Source: DATJXG01 sp035500455
GTDB lineage: Bacteria; Acidobacteriota; Terriglobia; Terriglobales; Acidobacteriaceae
NCBI GenBank assembly: GCA_035500455.1
Contig: DATJXG010000070.1
Location: forward strand, 1-29,669
Direction of reading: 5' to 3'
Length of the DNA stretch: 29,669 nucleotides
This document shows positions 1 through 7,678 of this stretch, one piece after another. Made by a program: the position numbers and the translations under genes. The notes under the pieces are model-generated. The model was given only the letters and a program-made list of their open reading frames with translations, searched no databases and was not told the origin of the DNA. Positions within the stretch are counted from its first letter, which is position 1. Every line of letters starts with the position of its first letter.

Positions 1-183
1 AAACTCAACGCACTGATACCCCATCCTGGCCACGGCGCGTACCGTGACGTCGGGATCCTGCTTCAGCGCATCACGCACGGAGTAAAGTTCCAGGCCCACC
101 GGAATCGACGATGCTGCACCGGCGCGCAACGCCCAGGGAAGCATGGCCGAGAAAGCTAGGAAAGAACGGCGCGAAACAGTCAT
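1..183 (-). CDS. Tat-exported sugar phosphate isomerase/epimerase-like protein (N-terminal part)
   Basis: Reading from the ATG at 183 down to the window edge gives 61 codons without a stop. The N-terminus has a twin-arginine motif (SRRSFLAF, residues 4-11), a hydrophobic stretch and an Ala-rich cleavage region near residue 24. It is followed by a segment beginning IPVGLELYSVRDAL, a typical first strand and helix of xylose-isomerase-like TIM-barrel proteins (sugar phosphate isomerase/epimerase family), which are often Tat-exported in Acidobacteriota. A GGGAG ribosome binding site lies about 9 nt upstream of the ATG. The catalytic residues lie outside the window, so substrate and exact role are unknown. 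The family assignment rests on the N-terminal motif only. Confidence 0.72.
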   Translation of the reverse strand, partial: MTVSRRSFLAFSAMLPWALRAGAASSIPVGLELYSVRDALKQDPDVTVRAVARMGYQCVEF

Positions 184-367
184 GTGCGAATCTCCCGTGG
201 CATCTTACTCGCCACGCGGCGGGAAATTCAAAGCGGCTTTAGATCAAAGCAACTTTAGATCGCTGTGCTCGAAGGCGCCGGCGCCCGGCTTCGCTGCGAG
301 GATATGGGGAACGACGGCATCGGTCGATTTTGAGCGCGGCAGGACGCTCCTTCAGCCATTCATCTCA

Positions 368-2926
368 CTAAAGCTTCACACCCCGCAACCGCAGCGAATT
401 TGCAATCACCGAAACCGAGCTGAAACTCATCGCCGCCGCCGCCAATATCGGACTCAGCAGCAGCCCGAACACGGGATACAGGACTCCAGCCGCCAGAGGC
501 ACTCCCAGCGAGTTATAGATAAACGCAAAAAAAAGATTCTGCCGGATATTGCTCATGGTGGCGCGGCTGAGCTTGCGCGCCCGCACAATCCCGGCCAGAT
601 CGCCCTTCAGCAGCGTGATCCCCGCGCTCTCCATGGCAACGTCGGTTCCAGTTCCCATCGCAATGCCCACCTCGGCCTGCGCCAGCGCCGGCGCGTCATT
701 GATTCCATCGCCCGCCATGGCCACCACGCGCCCTTCGCCCTGCAGCCGTTTCACCACTTCCGATTTCTTCTCCGGCAGAACCTCGGCTTCAAAGTCGCTG
801 ATCCCCAGTTCGCCCGCCACCGCCGCGGCCGTGCCCTTGCTGTCGCCGGTCAGCATGACGATGCGCAAACCCTCCGCCTTCAAATCGCGCAGCGCTTGCG
901 GTGTAGAAGCTTTGATCGGATCGGAAATTCCCAGCAATCCCGCAGCCCGTCCGTCCACCGCGACGAATATCACGGTCTGCGCGCCGCGCCGAAGTTCCTC
1001 CGCTTTTTCCGCGAAGCCCGAAAACGAAATTCCGGACTCCTCAAGAAACGCCCGGCTTCCCGCCGCCGCTTCCCTGCCTTCAACCTTCCCGCGCACGCCT
1101 TTGCCCGGCGAATAGTGAAAGTCACTCGCTTCGGAGAGCTTCAGCCCGCGCTCCTTCGCGGCCGCCACCACCGCTCCCGCCAGCGGATGCTCGCTTCCCT
1201 GCTCCAGGCTCGCCGCCAGGCGCAACAGCTCGGCTTCCGCATCTTTTGACGAATCCGCCCCAGTCCCCGCAATCACCGCCACCACTCGCGGCTTCCCCTC
1301 CGTCAGGGTTCCCGTCTTGTCCACCACCAGGGTGTCAACTTTCTCCAGAATCTCCAGCGCCTCCGCGTTCTTGATCAGCACCCCGGCATGCGCGCCTCGC
1401 CCCGTACCCACCATGATCGCCATGGGCGTAGCCAATCCCAGCGCGCAAGGGCAGGCAATGATCAGCACCGCAATCGCATTCACCAGACCATGCGCCAGCC
1501 GCGGCTGCGGCCCCAGCAACGCCCAGGCCACAAATGTCACGACCGCAATCGCAATCACTGCCGGAACGAACCACGCCGCCACCCGGTCGGCCAGGCGCTG
1601 AATCGGAGCCCGGCTGCGTTGCGCGTGGCTCACCATCTGCACAATCTGCGCCAGCAGAGTTTCGCGCCCCACCCGCTCCGCCTGCATGATGAACGAGCCG
1701 GTGCTGTTCACGGTAGCGCCAATCACCCGGCTCCCGGCCTGCTTCTCCACCGGCAGCGATTCGCCGGTAATCATCGACTCGTCCACGGAACTATTCCCTT
1801 CCAGCACCAGGCCGTCCACCGGAATCTTCTCGCCCGGGCGCACCCGCAGCCGGTCGCCCGCCTGCACTTGCTCCAGAGGGATGTCCGTTTCGCCGCCGTC
1901 GCGAAGCACCCGAGCCGTCTTCGGCGCGAGATTGAGCAGCGCGCGGATGGCGGCTCCTGTACGGCTGCGTGCGCGCAGTTCCAGCACCTGGCCCAGCAGC
2001 ACCAGCGTGACGATCGCTGCCGCCGCCTCGAAGTAAACCGGAAGCGCGCCGCCCTTGCTGCGGAAGGATTCAGGAAAGATCCCGGGAGCCAGTACCGCGG
2101 CCACGCTAAACAGATACGCCACTCCCGTACCCATGGCGATCAGCGTGAACATGTTGGTCGAGCGATTCACCACCGAAGCCCAGCCGCGCTGAAAGAAAGG
2201 CCAGCCGCCCCACAACACCACCGGAGTAGCCAAAAGAAATTCAATCCACGGCAGCCATCCGCCGGGAAGCGCCCGCTGCACCAACATCCCCGGCAGCATG
2301 TCAGCCATGGCAATGGCCAGAAGCGGCGCGGTCAGCGCCACTCCCACCCAGAAGCGCCGCGTCATGCTCCGCAGCTCAGGATTTTCCTCCTCCTCGGTGG
2401 TCACCGTTCGGGGCTCCAGCGTCATGCCGCAAATAGGGCAACTTCCCGGCCCCGGCCGCACGATCTGCGGATGCATCGGGCAGGTATATTCCACCCGCGT
2501 CGAGGCCACCGGCATCTCCGCTTCCAGCGACATCCCGCACTTCGGGCATGGCCCCGGAGCCGTCTTACGAATCTCCGGACACATGGGGCAGACGTAGGCC
2601 GTCTCAGGATGCACTTCCGCACGAGGCTCCGGGTGGGTATGAGACGACCCTGCCGTCTTCGCCGGCAATGGCATCACCAACCCAACCAACGGTTCGGGGG
2701 AAGGTGCCGCAGCCTTGCCGGCCGGCGCGCCGCCCAACGTCACCAGCTGCGGCGCTCGCGGCTCAAGATACTTCTCCGGGCTGGCCGCGAACTTCTGCGC
2801 GCATCCCCCGCAACAGAAGTAGTAAGTCTTTCCCGCATGCTTGTGACGATGCCGTGCGGTCGCCGGATCCACCGTCATTCCGCAAACCGGATCGTGGGCA
2901 AGATTTGCCTGTTCTGCAGAGTTCAT
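368..2926 (-). CDS. copA: Cu(I)-translocating P1B-type ATPase with N-terminal YHS and two CPxC-type metal domains
   Basis: An 852-residue inner-membrane pump expected to export copper from the cytoplasm at the cost of ATP. Domains in order: a YHS domain (DPVCGM at 12-17, FCCGGC at 37-42), a His/Pro-rich linker, two heavy-metal-binding domains of the CPMCPE...CPKCGM (113-132) and CPMHPQ...CPICGM (149-168) type, then the pump core. Core motifs are TGES at 387, CPC at 492-494 in the metal-transport helix, DKTGT with the phosphorylated Asp at 536, HP at 580-581 and GDGINDAP at 739. YN at 804-805 and MSFSS at 833-837 in the last two helices match the Cu(I) selectivity pattern (CPC / YN / MxxSS). 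No classical CxxC HMA domain is present. No convincing Shine-Dalgarno precedes the ATG at 2926, so a slightly different start is possible. It is divergent from the small HMA-like gene at 3126. The metal is inferred from motifs and could include Ag(I). Confidence 0.95.
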   Translation of the reverse strand: MNSAEQANLAHDPVCGMTVDPATARHRHKHAGKTYYFCCGGCAQKFAASPEKYLEPRAPQLVTLGGAPAGKAAAPSPEPLVGLVMPLPAKTAGSSHTHPEPRAEVHPETAYVCPMCPEIRKTAPGPCPKCGMSLEAEMPVASTRVEYTCPMHPQIVRPGPGSCPICGMTLEPRTVTTEEEENPELRSMTRRFWVGVALTAPLLAIAMADMLPGMLVQRALPGGWLPWIEFLLATPVVLWGGWPFFQRGWASVVNRSTNMFTLIAMGTGVAYLFSVAAVLAPGIFPESFRSKGGALPVYFEAAAAIVTLVLLGQVLELRARSRTGAAIRALLNLAPKTARVLRDGGETDIPLEQVQAGDRLRVRPGEKIPVDGLVLEGNSSVDESMITGESLPVEKQAGSRVIGATVNSTGSFIMQAERVGRETLLAQIVQMVSHAQRSRAPIQRLADRVAAWFVPAVIAIAVVTFVAWALLGPQPRLAHGLVNAIAVLIIACPCALGLATPMAIMVGTGRGAHAGVLIKNAEALEILEKVDTLVVDKTGTLTEGKPRVVAVIAGTGADSSKDAEAELLRLAASLEQGSEHPLAGAVVAAAKERGLKLSEASDFHYSPGKGVRGKVEGREAAAGSRAFLEESGISFSGFAEKAEELRRGAQTVIFVAVDGRAAGLLGISDPIKASTPQALRDLKAEGLRIVMLTGDSKGTAAAVAGELGISDFEAEVLPEKKSEVVKRLQGEGRVVAMAGDGINDAPALAQAEVGIAMGTGTDVAMESAGITLLKGDLAGIVRARKLSRATMSNIRQNLFFAFIYNSLGVPLAAGVLYPVFGLLLSPILAAAAMSFSSVSVIANSLRLRGVKL

Positions 2927-2983
2927 GTCTGGTTACGCAGGTTGCTGTGAATTCCGGAGAGACTTCCGGGACGAAGCCGATGT

Positions 2984-3011
2984 TTGAGTGACATCCAGTC
3001 AACTATATTAG
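2984..3011 (+). promoter_or_regulatory. Candidate sigma-70-like promoter for the small HMA-like gene
   Basis: TTGAGT at 2984-2989 and TATTAG at 3006-3011 are separated by 16 nt in the divergent region between the copper ATPase and the gene at 3126. The region also holds a direct repeat of TTCCGG (in GAATTCCGGAG and ACTTCCGGG, about 2950-2970) that could be an operator. Both are visual matches only, and no regulator gene is adjacent. Confidence 0.25.
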
Positions 3012-3125
3012 ATTCAGCCCGCTTCGCTATCGATCCTGGGCCGATGTTGTATCTTGGATGGGATCCCTGAGCTAGGTAATCCCGGAAGCCGAAATCCCTT
3101 AACCCTTAACCAGGAGGCAGCAACC

Positions 3126-3344
3126 ATGACCCAACTCGAGGTCGCATACCGCTACGGCGCCGCGCCCACAGAGTCGGCAATGCGCGCCATCGACAATGTC
3201 CGCGAAGTCTATGGCATTCGCCGCATCAGCTTTTTCAGCGCCGATCGGATCGTGCGCGTAGAATTCGACGCCTCCCGCATGAAGGAGCCGACCGTAGCCG
3301 GATTACTGCGGGGCGCCGGAATTGAGTTGCAGGGAAAGCTTTGA
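3126..3344 (+). CDS. Small HMA-like protein lacking the CxxC metal site
   Basis: A 72-residue protein with an excellent start: AGGAGG at 3112-3117, 8 nt before the ATG. Its pattern is beta-strand (TQLEVAYRY), helix (TESAMRAIDNVREVYG), two strands (IRRISFFS, IVRVEFDA), then a helix and strand (VAGLLRGAGIEL). This resembles the babbab ferredoxin-like fold of heavy-metal-associated (HMA) domains, including the VEFDxSR...LLRGAGI ending typical of that fold. It has no cysteines, so it cannot bind Cu(I) through the usual MxCxxC loop. It is divergent from a copper ATPase that itself lacks an HMA domain, which makes a partner, adaptor or sensor role worth considering. Alternatively it is simply a conserved small protein of unrelated function. 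The fold is inferred from residue pattern, and no function is claimed. Confidence 0.75.
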   Translation: MTQLEVAYRYGAAPTESAMRAIDNVREVYGIRRISFFSADRIVRVEFDASRMKEPTVAGLLRGAGIELQGKL

Positions 3345-3385
3345 AAACAGGGTAGTAGCAGGCGATTGATGCTGGCAGTTGACTC

Positions 3386-3450
3386 GGGGGAGGGCTGACC
3401 CGTTAGCGACCTTTATTTTGGGGGGAGGGTCCGGGTCCGTCAGTGACCTT
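3386..3450. repeat. Two-unit tandem repeat, about 35-37 bp period
   Basis: GGGGGAGGG occurs at 3386-3394 and again at 3421-3429. Each copy is followed by a near-identical block, CGTTAGCGACCTT at 3401-3413 and CGTCAGTGACCTT at 3438-3450 (11 of 13 identical). The spacing between the two elements differs by 2 nt between copies. Confidence 0.7.
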
Positions 3451-3466
3451 CTGCAAATAAAAGCAA

Positions 3467-3515
3467 GGGGCGCTCAAGAAAACCTCTGGCCGAAGTTTAT
3501 TCTCGAGAGCGCCCC
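3467..3515. other. Stem-loop with 9-bp perfect GC-rich arms
   Basis: GGGGCGCTC at 3467-3475 is exactly complementary to GAGCGCCCC at 3507-3515, with a 31-nt AT-richer loop. No U-tract follows on either strand, so it is not an ordinary intrinsic terminator. It could be a structured RNA element or a degenerate intergenic repeat. Confidence 0.55.
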
Positions 3516-3835
3516 GTTGCGCGCCACTTCGTCTGGGCTTTCCTATTGCACCCCCCGTGCCAACCGTAAGTTACTGAAACTACAAAGGCAATGAACTACC
3601 GTGTTGAGTAGGAATTGCCAACCGCCGGGAAAGATTTACTTCCAGGGCCTTCCCTAGCAAACCACCTGCCGCTCGGCAGGCACGAAATCGGTGAAAATCT
3701 CCCGCGGCATGCCGGATTTTCGACGGGGCTCCGCGCCCTCGGCCGCCTTTCTCAGCGTCCTCGGCGATTTAGGTTTGGTTTTACATGGGGGGACGGCGAA
3801 GTCATCGCAATCCGAGGAAATTCAGACGACCGGCG

Positions 3836-4948
3836 CTATTTCTTAGCCAAAGCCTTCTCGCGCTTGGCCTTAGTGCCGTTCTTATCCTTATCCAGCCGCT
3901 CCAGAACCGCGGCCACGACAAGCGGCAGGCCGATCGTTGCATCCACAAACAGCTCGCCAAAACGGCCACCCTCAGCCGGCGGGACAAATTTCCCCCAAGA
4001 TATCGCCTCGCTATAAGGACTTCCCGACAACCCGCCCCAAAACACAGGCTCGGGGCAAATGCGCACCCCATAATGATACCGCTTCAAGGGGACATTCTCG
4101 CCCATGCGCCGGTGCCGCAATTCAATGAACGGCCCGAACTGTTGCGACCAGTTCCGGGGCACGCCTCCGCCAATGGTAAGAATTCCCAACCGCTTCTGCC
4201 TCAATAAGGTAGCTGCGAAATGTTCAAGGTCTTCAAAAGGGTCGTAGCGCAGCTTATGCCGTCCCGACGCTTCGCGCATGCGGTTGGTCAGGGCGAAGTC
4301 GAGCCCTAGCTCAGAATCTGTAAATGCCGGCACAAACACCGGAACGCCCTGCTCGAACGCGGATTTCAATATCCCCCGCTGGCCCTTGGCAATTTTTGCC
4401 AGGTGGGCACCGATGGCGTGGTTCAGCTTGTAGGAGCAAACCGTCTCGCTGTGATCCAGTTCTTCCAGCACATGGAAGACGACCCGCTCCACGGCATCCA
4501 GGTTGCGCTCCGGTTCCAGCGTGTCATACACCCGGTTGTAGCCCTGCTCGTAAAGGTCTTCGTCCCTCACTTCGGGGTTGTAGCGGAAATGGGCGTGGCC
4601 GGTGGCCTCCACCAGTCCGTGGGCCATGAGCGCTCCGGTGGAAACAATGGCATTCACGATGCCGCGATCGATCAACTCCGCCACGACCAGGCCCTGTTTA
4701 GCCACGGTCATCGCGCCCGCCAGGGTCATCACCACAAAGCATTCTTTGTCGCGGGCCATGGCCTCCAGAACATCGGCGGCTTCGCCGACCTGGCGGCCGC
4801 TGAAGGCGGTCTTCCCCATGGCGCGCACCAGGTCGTCCACCGAGTGCACGTGGCTGAGATCCAGCGGCTCCAGCGGAATCAGTTTGTCTTCGATGGGGTC
4901 GTGCAGATGGCGATCGATGCCCGCGCCATCGTGATTGTCGTGCTTCAA
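3836..4948 (-). CDS. Deoxyhypusine synthase-like protein with Lys-to-Arg change at the nucleophile position
   Basis: A 370-residue member of the deoxyhypusine synthase (DHS)/homospermidine synthase superfamily (NAD-dependent aminobutyl transfer from spermidine or putrescine). Family features seen: STGALMAHGLVEATG (103-117), PVFVPAFTDSELG (203-215), GGGVPRNW (260-267) and SEAISWGK (313-320). In authentic DHS and homospermidine synthase the residue after GGGVx is the catalytic Lys; here it is Arg265. Bacteria lack eIF5A, so true hypusine formation is not expected. The gene is divergent from aguB-aguA, which make putrescine from agmatine, so a polyamine substrate is likely but unproven. Start: I chose TTG at 4948 because a strong GGGAGGTG lies 6 nt upstream (4954-4961). 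The frame stays open to another TTG at 4969 that has no such site, and there is no in-frame ATG near the N-terminus. The C-terminus is Lys-rich. Confidence 0.88.
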   Translation of the reverse strand: MKHDNHDGAGIDRHLHDPIEDKLIPLEPLDLSHVHSVDDLVRAMGKTAFSGRQVGEAADVLEAMARDKECFVVMTLAGAMTVAKQGLVVAELIDRGIVNAIVSTGALMAHGLVEATGHAHFRYNPEVRDEDLYEQGYNRVYDTLEPERNLDAVERVVFHVLEELDHSETVCSYKLNHAIGAHLAKIAKGQRGILKSAFEQGVPVFVPAFTDSELGLDFALTNRMREASGRHKLRYDPFEDLEHFAATLLRQKRLGILTIGGGVPRNWSQQFGPFIELRHRRMGENVPLKRYHYGVRICPEPVFWGGLSGSPYSEAISWGKFVPPAEGGRFGELFVDATIGLPLVVAAVLERLDKDKNGTKAKREKALAKK

Positions 4949-5040
4949 CGCAGCACCTCCCAAATGCAAAACCTGTGCGAAGCACTACTTTACTAGATTG
5001 CAGGAAACTCCCGCCACAAGATGAGGGCGATTTAAGCCCT

Positions 5041-5126
5041 TTCTTTGCGGTCTTCCTTTGCAGCCTTTGCGTTCTTTGCGGTTTAAGGATTTTTTGACCG
5101 CCAAGAGCGCAAAGTACGCAAAGGAA
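5041..5126. repeat. CTTTGCG-family palindromic intergenic repeat, copy A
   Basis: Left arm has repeated TTCTTTGCGGT / CCTTTGCGTTCTTTGCGG units up to about 5091, then a short T-rich centre. The right arm, ACCGCCAAGAGCGCAAAG..CGCAAAG, reads as the inverse complement. Related copies are at 7336-7418, 18901-18999 and 20535-20627. This copy sits in the divergent region between the DHS-like gene and aguB, ending 25 nt before the aguB start. Confidence 0.85.
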
Positions 5127-5151
5127 GCGGCGCACATTGGTTTGATATTCT

Positions 5152-6078
5152 ATGTCCTCACGATTGGAGCTTGGTTTGCCTTCCGAGAAATTTCACGTCG
5201 GCCTGGTGCAAATGTCGGCCACCGCCGATCCGGAACAGAACCTGCAGACCGCCATGGAGCGGGTTCGCGACGCCGCCGGACGCGGCGCGCGCGTCGTCTG
5301 CCTGCCGGAACTTTTTCAGACGCAATATTTCTGCCAGCGCGAAGACGCCGCCCTCTTCGATCTGGCCGAGCCCATTCCCGGCCCCACCACCGCCAAGCTC
5401 TCCGATCTCGCCCGGGAGTTGCGCATCGTGCTGGTGGCCTCTCTATTCGAGCGGCGCGCAGCCGGCGTCTATCACAACACCGCCGTCACCTTCGACACCG
5501 ATGGCTCTCTGTGCGGCCTCTACCGCAAGATGCACATCCCCGACGATCCGCTCTACTACGAAAAGTTTTACTTCACGCCCGGCGATCTCGGCTTTCGCGC
5601 CTTCGACACCGCCGCTGGACGCCTCGGCACGCTGGTCTGCTGGGACCAGTGGTATCCCGAAGGAGCGCGGCTCACGGCGCTGCAAGGGGCGAGCGTGCTT
5701 TTTTATCCCACGGCAATCGGCTGGCATCCCGCGGAGCGCGATGAGTTCGGGGCGGCGCAGCACGATGCCTGGCGCACGATTCAACGGGCACACGCCATCG
5801 CCAACGGGGTGTACGTCGCGGTGGTGAACCGCGTAGGCTTCGAAACCGGCAACATTCGCGGCAATGCCGCCACGGGCGCGGGGCTGGAGTTCTGGGGCGG
5901 ATCGTTCATATGCGATCCCTTCGGCCGAGTGATGTCCGAGGCCAGCCACGATCGCGAGGAGATTATCGTCGGCGAGGTGGACTTGCGGCTGCTGGAAGAA
6001 ACCCGCCGCAACTGGCCCTTCCTCCGCGACCGCCGGATTGACAGCTATGGAGCGATTACCAGCCGGCTCATCGACTAG
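5152..6078 (+). CDS. aguB: N-carbamoylputrescine amidohydrolase (nitrilase family)
   Basis: A 308-residue cytoplasmic hydrolase expected to convert N-carbamoylputrescine to putrescine, CO2 and ammonia. The nitrilase catalytic triad is complete: Glu53 in LPELFQTQYF, Lys126 in YRKMHIPDDP, and Cys163 in VCWDQWYPE. These motifs, the overall length and FIGGSFI-like FWGGSFICDP near the C-terminus fit AguB rather than generic nitrilases. The next gene, aguA, supplies its substrate. No clear Shine-Dalgarno precedes the ATG at 5152; a TTG eight codons in has GGAG upstream and is an alternative. The upstream region consists of a palindromic repeat, so the promoter must lie in or beyond it. Confidence 0.93.
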   Translation: MSSRLELGLPSEKFHVGLVQMSATADPEQNLQTAMERVRDAAGRGARVVCLPELFQTQYFCQREDAALFDLAEPIPGPTTAKLSDLARELRIVLVASLFERRAAGVYHNTAVTFDTDGSLCGLYRKMHIPDDPLYYEKFYFTPGDLGFRAFDTAAGRLGTLVCWDQWYPEGARLTALQGASVLFYPTAIGWHPAERDEFGAAQHDAWRTIQRAHAIANGVYVAVVNRVGFETGNIRGNAATGAGLEFWGGSFICDPFGRVMSEASHDREEIIVGEVDLRLLEETRRNWPFLRDRRIDSYGAITSRLID

Positions 6079-6231
6079 GGATTACCGATTGGCAATTGGC
6101 GATTTTTGATTGCTGATTTTTGATTGCTGATTGTTGATTGAACGCCCTCGCCGCCGCGATAGTTTTCAATCAAAAATCAGCAATCAACAATCATCAATCG
6201 CCATTTGGCAACCGCAAATCGCCAATCAAGA
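6079..6231. repeat. GATTGCTGATTG-family palindromic repeat filling the aguB-aguA gap, copy A
   Basis: The left arm is built from units such as TTTTTGATTGCTGATTTTTG and GATTGTTGATTG (to about 6140). A GC-rich centre (CGCCCTCGCCGCCGCG) separates it from the inverse arm TTTTCAATCAAAAATCAGCAATCAACAATC etc. (6163-6231), read in shorter units. The repeat begins 1 nt after the aguB stop and ends 3 nt before the aguA ATG. A second copy is nested at 17572-17666. Confidence 0.88.
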
Positions 6232-6234
6232 ACC

Positions 6235-7317
6235 ATGCTCCCCACCTCCCGCATGCCCGCCGAATGGGAACCGCACGCCGCTACCTGGCTGGCGTGGCCG
6301 CACTACGCCGGCGACTGGCCGGGAAAGTTCGAGCCCATTCCCTGGGTGTACGCCGAGATCATTCGCCACCTGGCGCGGCATGAGCGGGTTGAACTGATCG
6401 TGAACGATGCGGCCTCCGAGAAAGCCGCACGCAAGGTTCTGGAGCAGGCGGGCGCTTTGAGCGCCAACCTGCATTTTCATCGTTGGCGCACCGACCGGGT
6501 GTGGACGCGCGACTCCGGATGCACCTTTGTGCACGCGGCGCCCGCGTCCGCGAGCCGAGGAGCTGAATTCGAGAGGCGGGGAGCCGAATTGAAGACCGGC
6601 GCGGTCAAATGGCGTTTCACCGCCTGGGCCAAGTATCCCAATTGCCACCACGACGAAAAGATCGGCAGCCTCATGGCCACTGCCGCCGGCGCCGCCGAAT
6701 CCCGCCCCATGTTTCGCAAGCAGCGCGTCGTGCTCGAAGGCGGCTCGATCGACGTGAACGGCCAGGGCACGTTGCTGACGACCGAAGAATGCCTGCTCAG
6801 CAAAAAGCAGCAGCGCAATCCCGGCATGAAGCGCGCCGACTACGAAAGGATTTTCGCCGGGCACCTGGGAATCAGCAACGTGGTGTGGCTGGGCCAGGGC
6901 ATCGCCGGCGACGACACCCACGGCCACGTGGACGACCTCACCCGCTTCGTGGGGCCGGATACGGTGGTGACGGTCGTCGAGCCAGATCCCAAAGACGCCA
7001 ACTACGAGCCGCTGCGCGAAAATATTCGCCGCTTGCGGGCCGCGGCCGATCAGGACGGCAAACCGCTCTCCATCGTCGAGCTTCCCATGCCCGGCGCCGT
7101 CGCATTTCGCGGAAATCGGCTGCCGGCGAGCTACGCCAACTTCTACATCGCCAACGGCGTTGTGCTGGTTCCGGTGTTCAACGATCCCAATGACCGCTTT
7201 GCGCTCGATATCCTTGCGGACCTATTCCCTGATCGCGAAATTGTCGGAATCTACTGCGGCGATCTGGTGTGGGGCTTCGGAACTCTGCACTGCATGACCC
7301 AGCAGCAGCCGGCGTGA
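6235..7317 (+). CDS. aguA: Agmatine deiminase (agmatine iminohydrolase)
   Basis: A 360-residue enzyme of the peptidylarginine deiminase-like guanidino hydrolases; it converts agmatine to N-carbamoylputrescine, the substrate of the adjacent aguB product. Hallmarks: MPAEWEPHAATWLAWPH (7-23), WTRDSG with Asp93, VVLEGGSIDVNGQG (165-178), DDTHGHVDDLTRF (226-238) with the catalytic His, and the nucleophile Cys353 in GFGTLHCMTQQ. A charged insertion (about 104-120, with RGAEF and RGAEL doubled) sits after the CTFV strand. Start: the ATG at 6235 is the first in frame outside the repeat; an ATG at 6253 gives MPAEW, the usual family N-terminus, and is equally plausible. No Shine-Dalgarno is visible because the preceding bases belong to the repeat; coupling to aguB translation is possible. 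Confidence 0.95.
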   Translation: MLPTSRMPAEWEPHAATWLAWPHYAGDWPGKFEPIPWVYAEIIRHLARHERVELIVNDAASEKAARKVLEQAGALSANLHFHRWRTDRVWTRDSGCTFVHAAPASASRGAEFERRGAELKTGAVKWRFTAWAKYPNCHHDEKIGSLMATAAGAAESRPMFRKQRVVLEGGSIDVNGQGTLLTTEECLLSKKQQRNPGMKRADYERIFAGHLGISNVVWLGQGIAGDDTHGHVDDLTRFVGPDTVVTVVEPDPKDANYEPLRENIRRLRAAADQDGKPLSIVELPMPGAVAFRGNRLPASYANFYIANGVVLVPVFNDPNDRFALDILADLFPDREIVGIYCGDLVWGFGTLHCMTQQQPA

Positions 7318-7335
7318 CATGCGGCAAGGGGTGGT

Positions 7336-7418
7336 TTTCCTTTTCGATCTTCGCGTCTTTGCGTTCTTTGCGGTCAAAAGCTCTTTAACCGCAAAGGGCG
7401 CAAAGATCGCAAAGGAAC
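7336..7418. repeat. CTTTGCG-family palindromic repeat, copy B
   Basis: Left arm TCGCGTCTTTGCG / TTCTTTGCGGTCAAAAG; right arm CTCTTTAACCGCAAAGGGCG / CAAAGATCGCAAAGGAA. It starts about 18 nt after the aguA stop, between two genes on the same strand. Confidence 0.87.
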
Positions 7419-7585
7419 CCAGGATCTCGCAGAAAGGTGCCGCGACAGTAACCGGCGAGCGGCCATAAGGGCGGCAGGCGCGGATTCAACTCTGCCGCTT
7501 GATTTCAAGGCTTTATTTTCTCCCTGGTGTGGTCGCGCCGCGGCGTCCAGGTAACCAGAGATTTGTCGTGACCCCGATTCCCGGA

Positions 7586-7614
7586 TTGACATTCCCGCAG
7601 TTTTAGAGCAAACT
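7586..7614 (+). promoter_or_regulatory. Candidate promoter for the GAF-TonB gene
   Basis: A perfect TTGACA (7586-7591) is followed, 17 nt later, by a poor -10-like CAAACT (7609-7614), 65 nt before the start codon at 7679. Only the -35 is convincing. Confidence 0.28.
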
Positions 7615-7678
7615 CCCCTTCACATTCTCCCCTATCTGTGGCAGGGACTCTCAATTTCCAAGGAAAAGAGTCACTGAC

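Larger units (their letters stand above)
3345..3835. other. 491-bp convergent intergenic region, no credible gene
   Basis: This lies between the 3' ends of the HMA-like gene (+) and the deoxyhypusine synthase-like gene (-). Open frames here are short, begin without a ribosome binding site and have no recognisable protein pattern. The region holds a two-unit tandem repeat (3386-3450), a long perfect-arm stem-loop (3467-3515), and a short hairpin with a GCTC loop (CCTGCC 3665-3670 with GGCAGG 3675-3680). A non-coding RNA or decayed sequence is possible. Confidence 0.5.
7318..7678. other. 361-bp intergenic region between aguA and the GAF-TonB gene
   Basis: It holds CTTTGCG-repeat copy B (7336-7418), an unassigned stretch, and a likely promoter and leader for the next gene. 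A small nested inverted repeat precedes the GAF-TonB start: GACTCT 7646-7651 with AGAGTC 7667-7672, with TTTCC/GGAAA inside. It encloses the weak AGGA ribosome binding site and could affect initiation. No credible gene is seen. Confidence 0.5.

Noticed and set aside
1388..2950. Long + strand open frame (520 codons) antisense to the copper ATPase
   Set aside because: High-GC third-position shadow; its translation is Arg/His-rich, with no family motifs, and the minus-strand frame has all P1B motifs.
3379..3594. Small 71-codon + strand gene
   Set aside because: No ribosome binding site, spans the tandem repeat and the stem-loop, and shows no protein-like pattern.
4949..4969. Upstream TTG (4969) as start of the DHS-like gene
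   Set aside because: The strong GGGAGGTG lies between it and the TTG at 4948, which fits the latter start.
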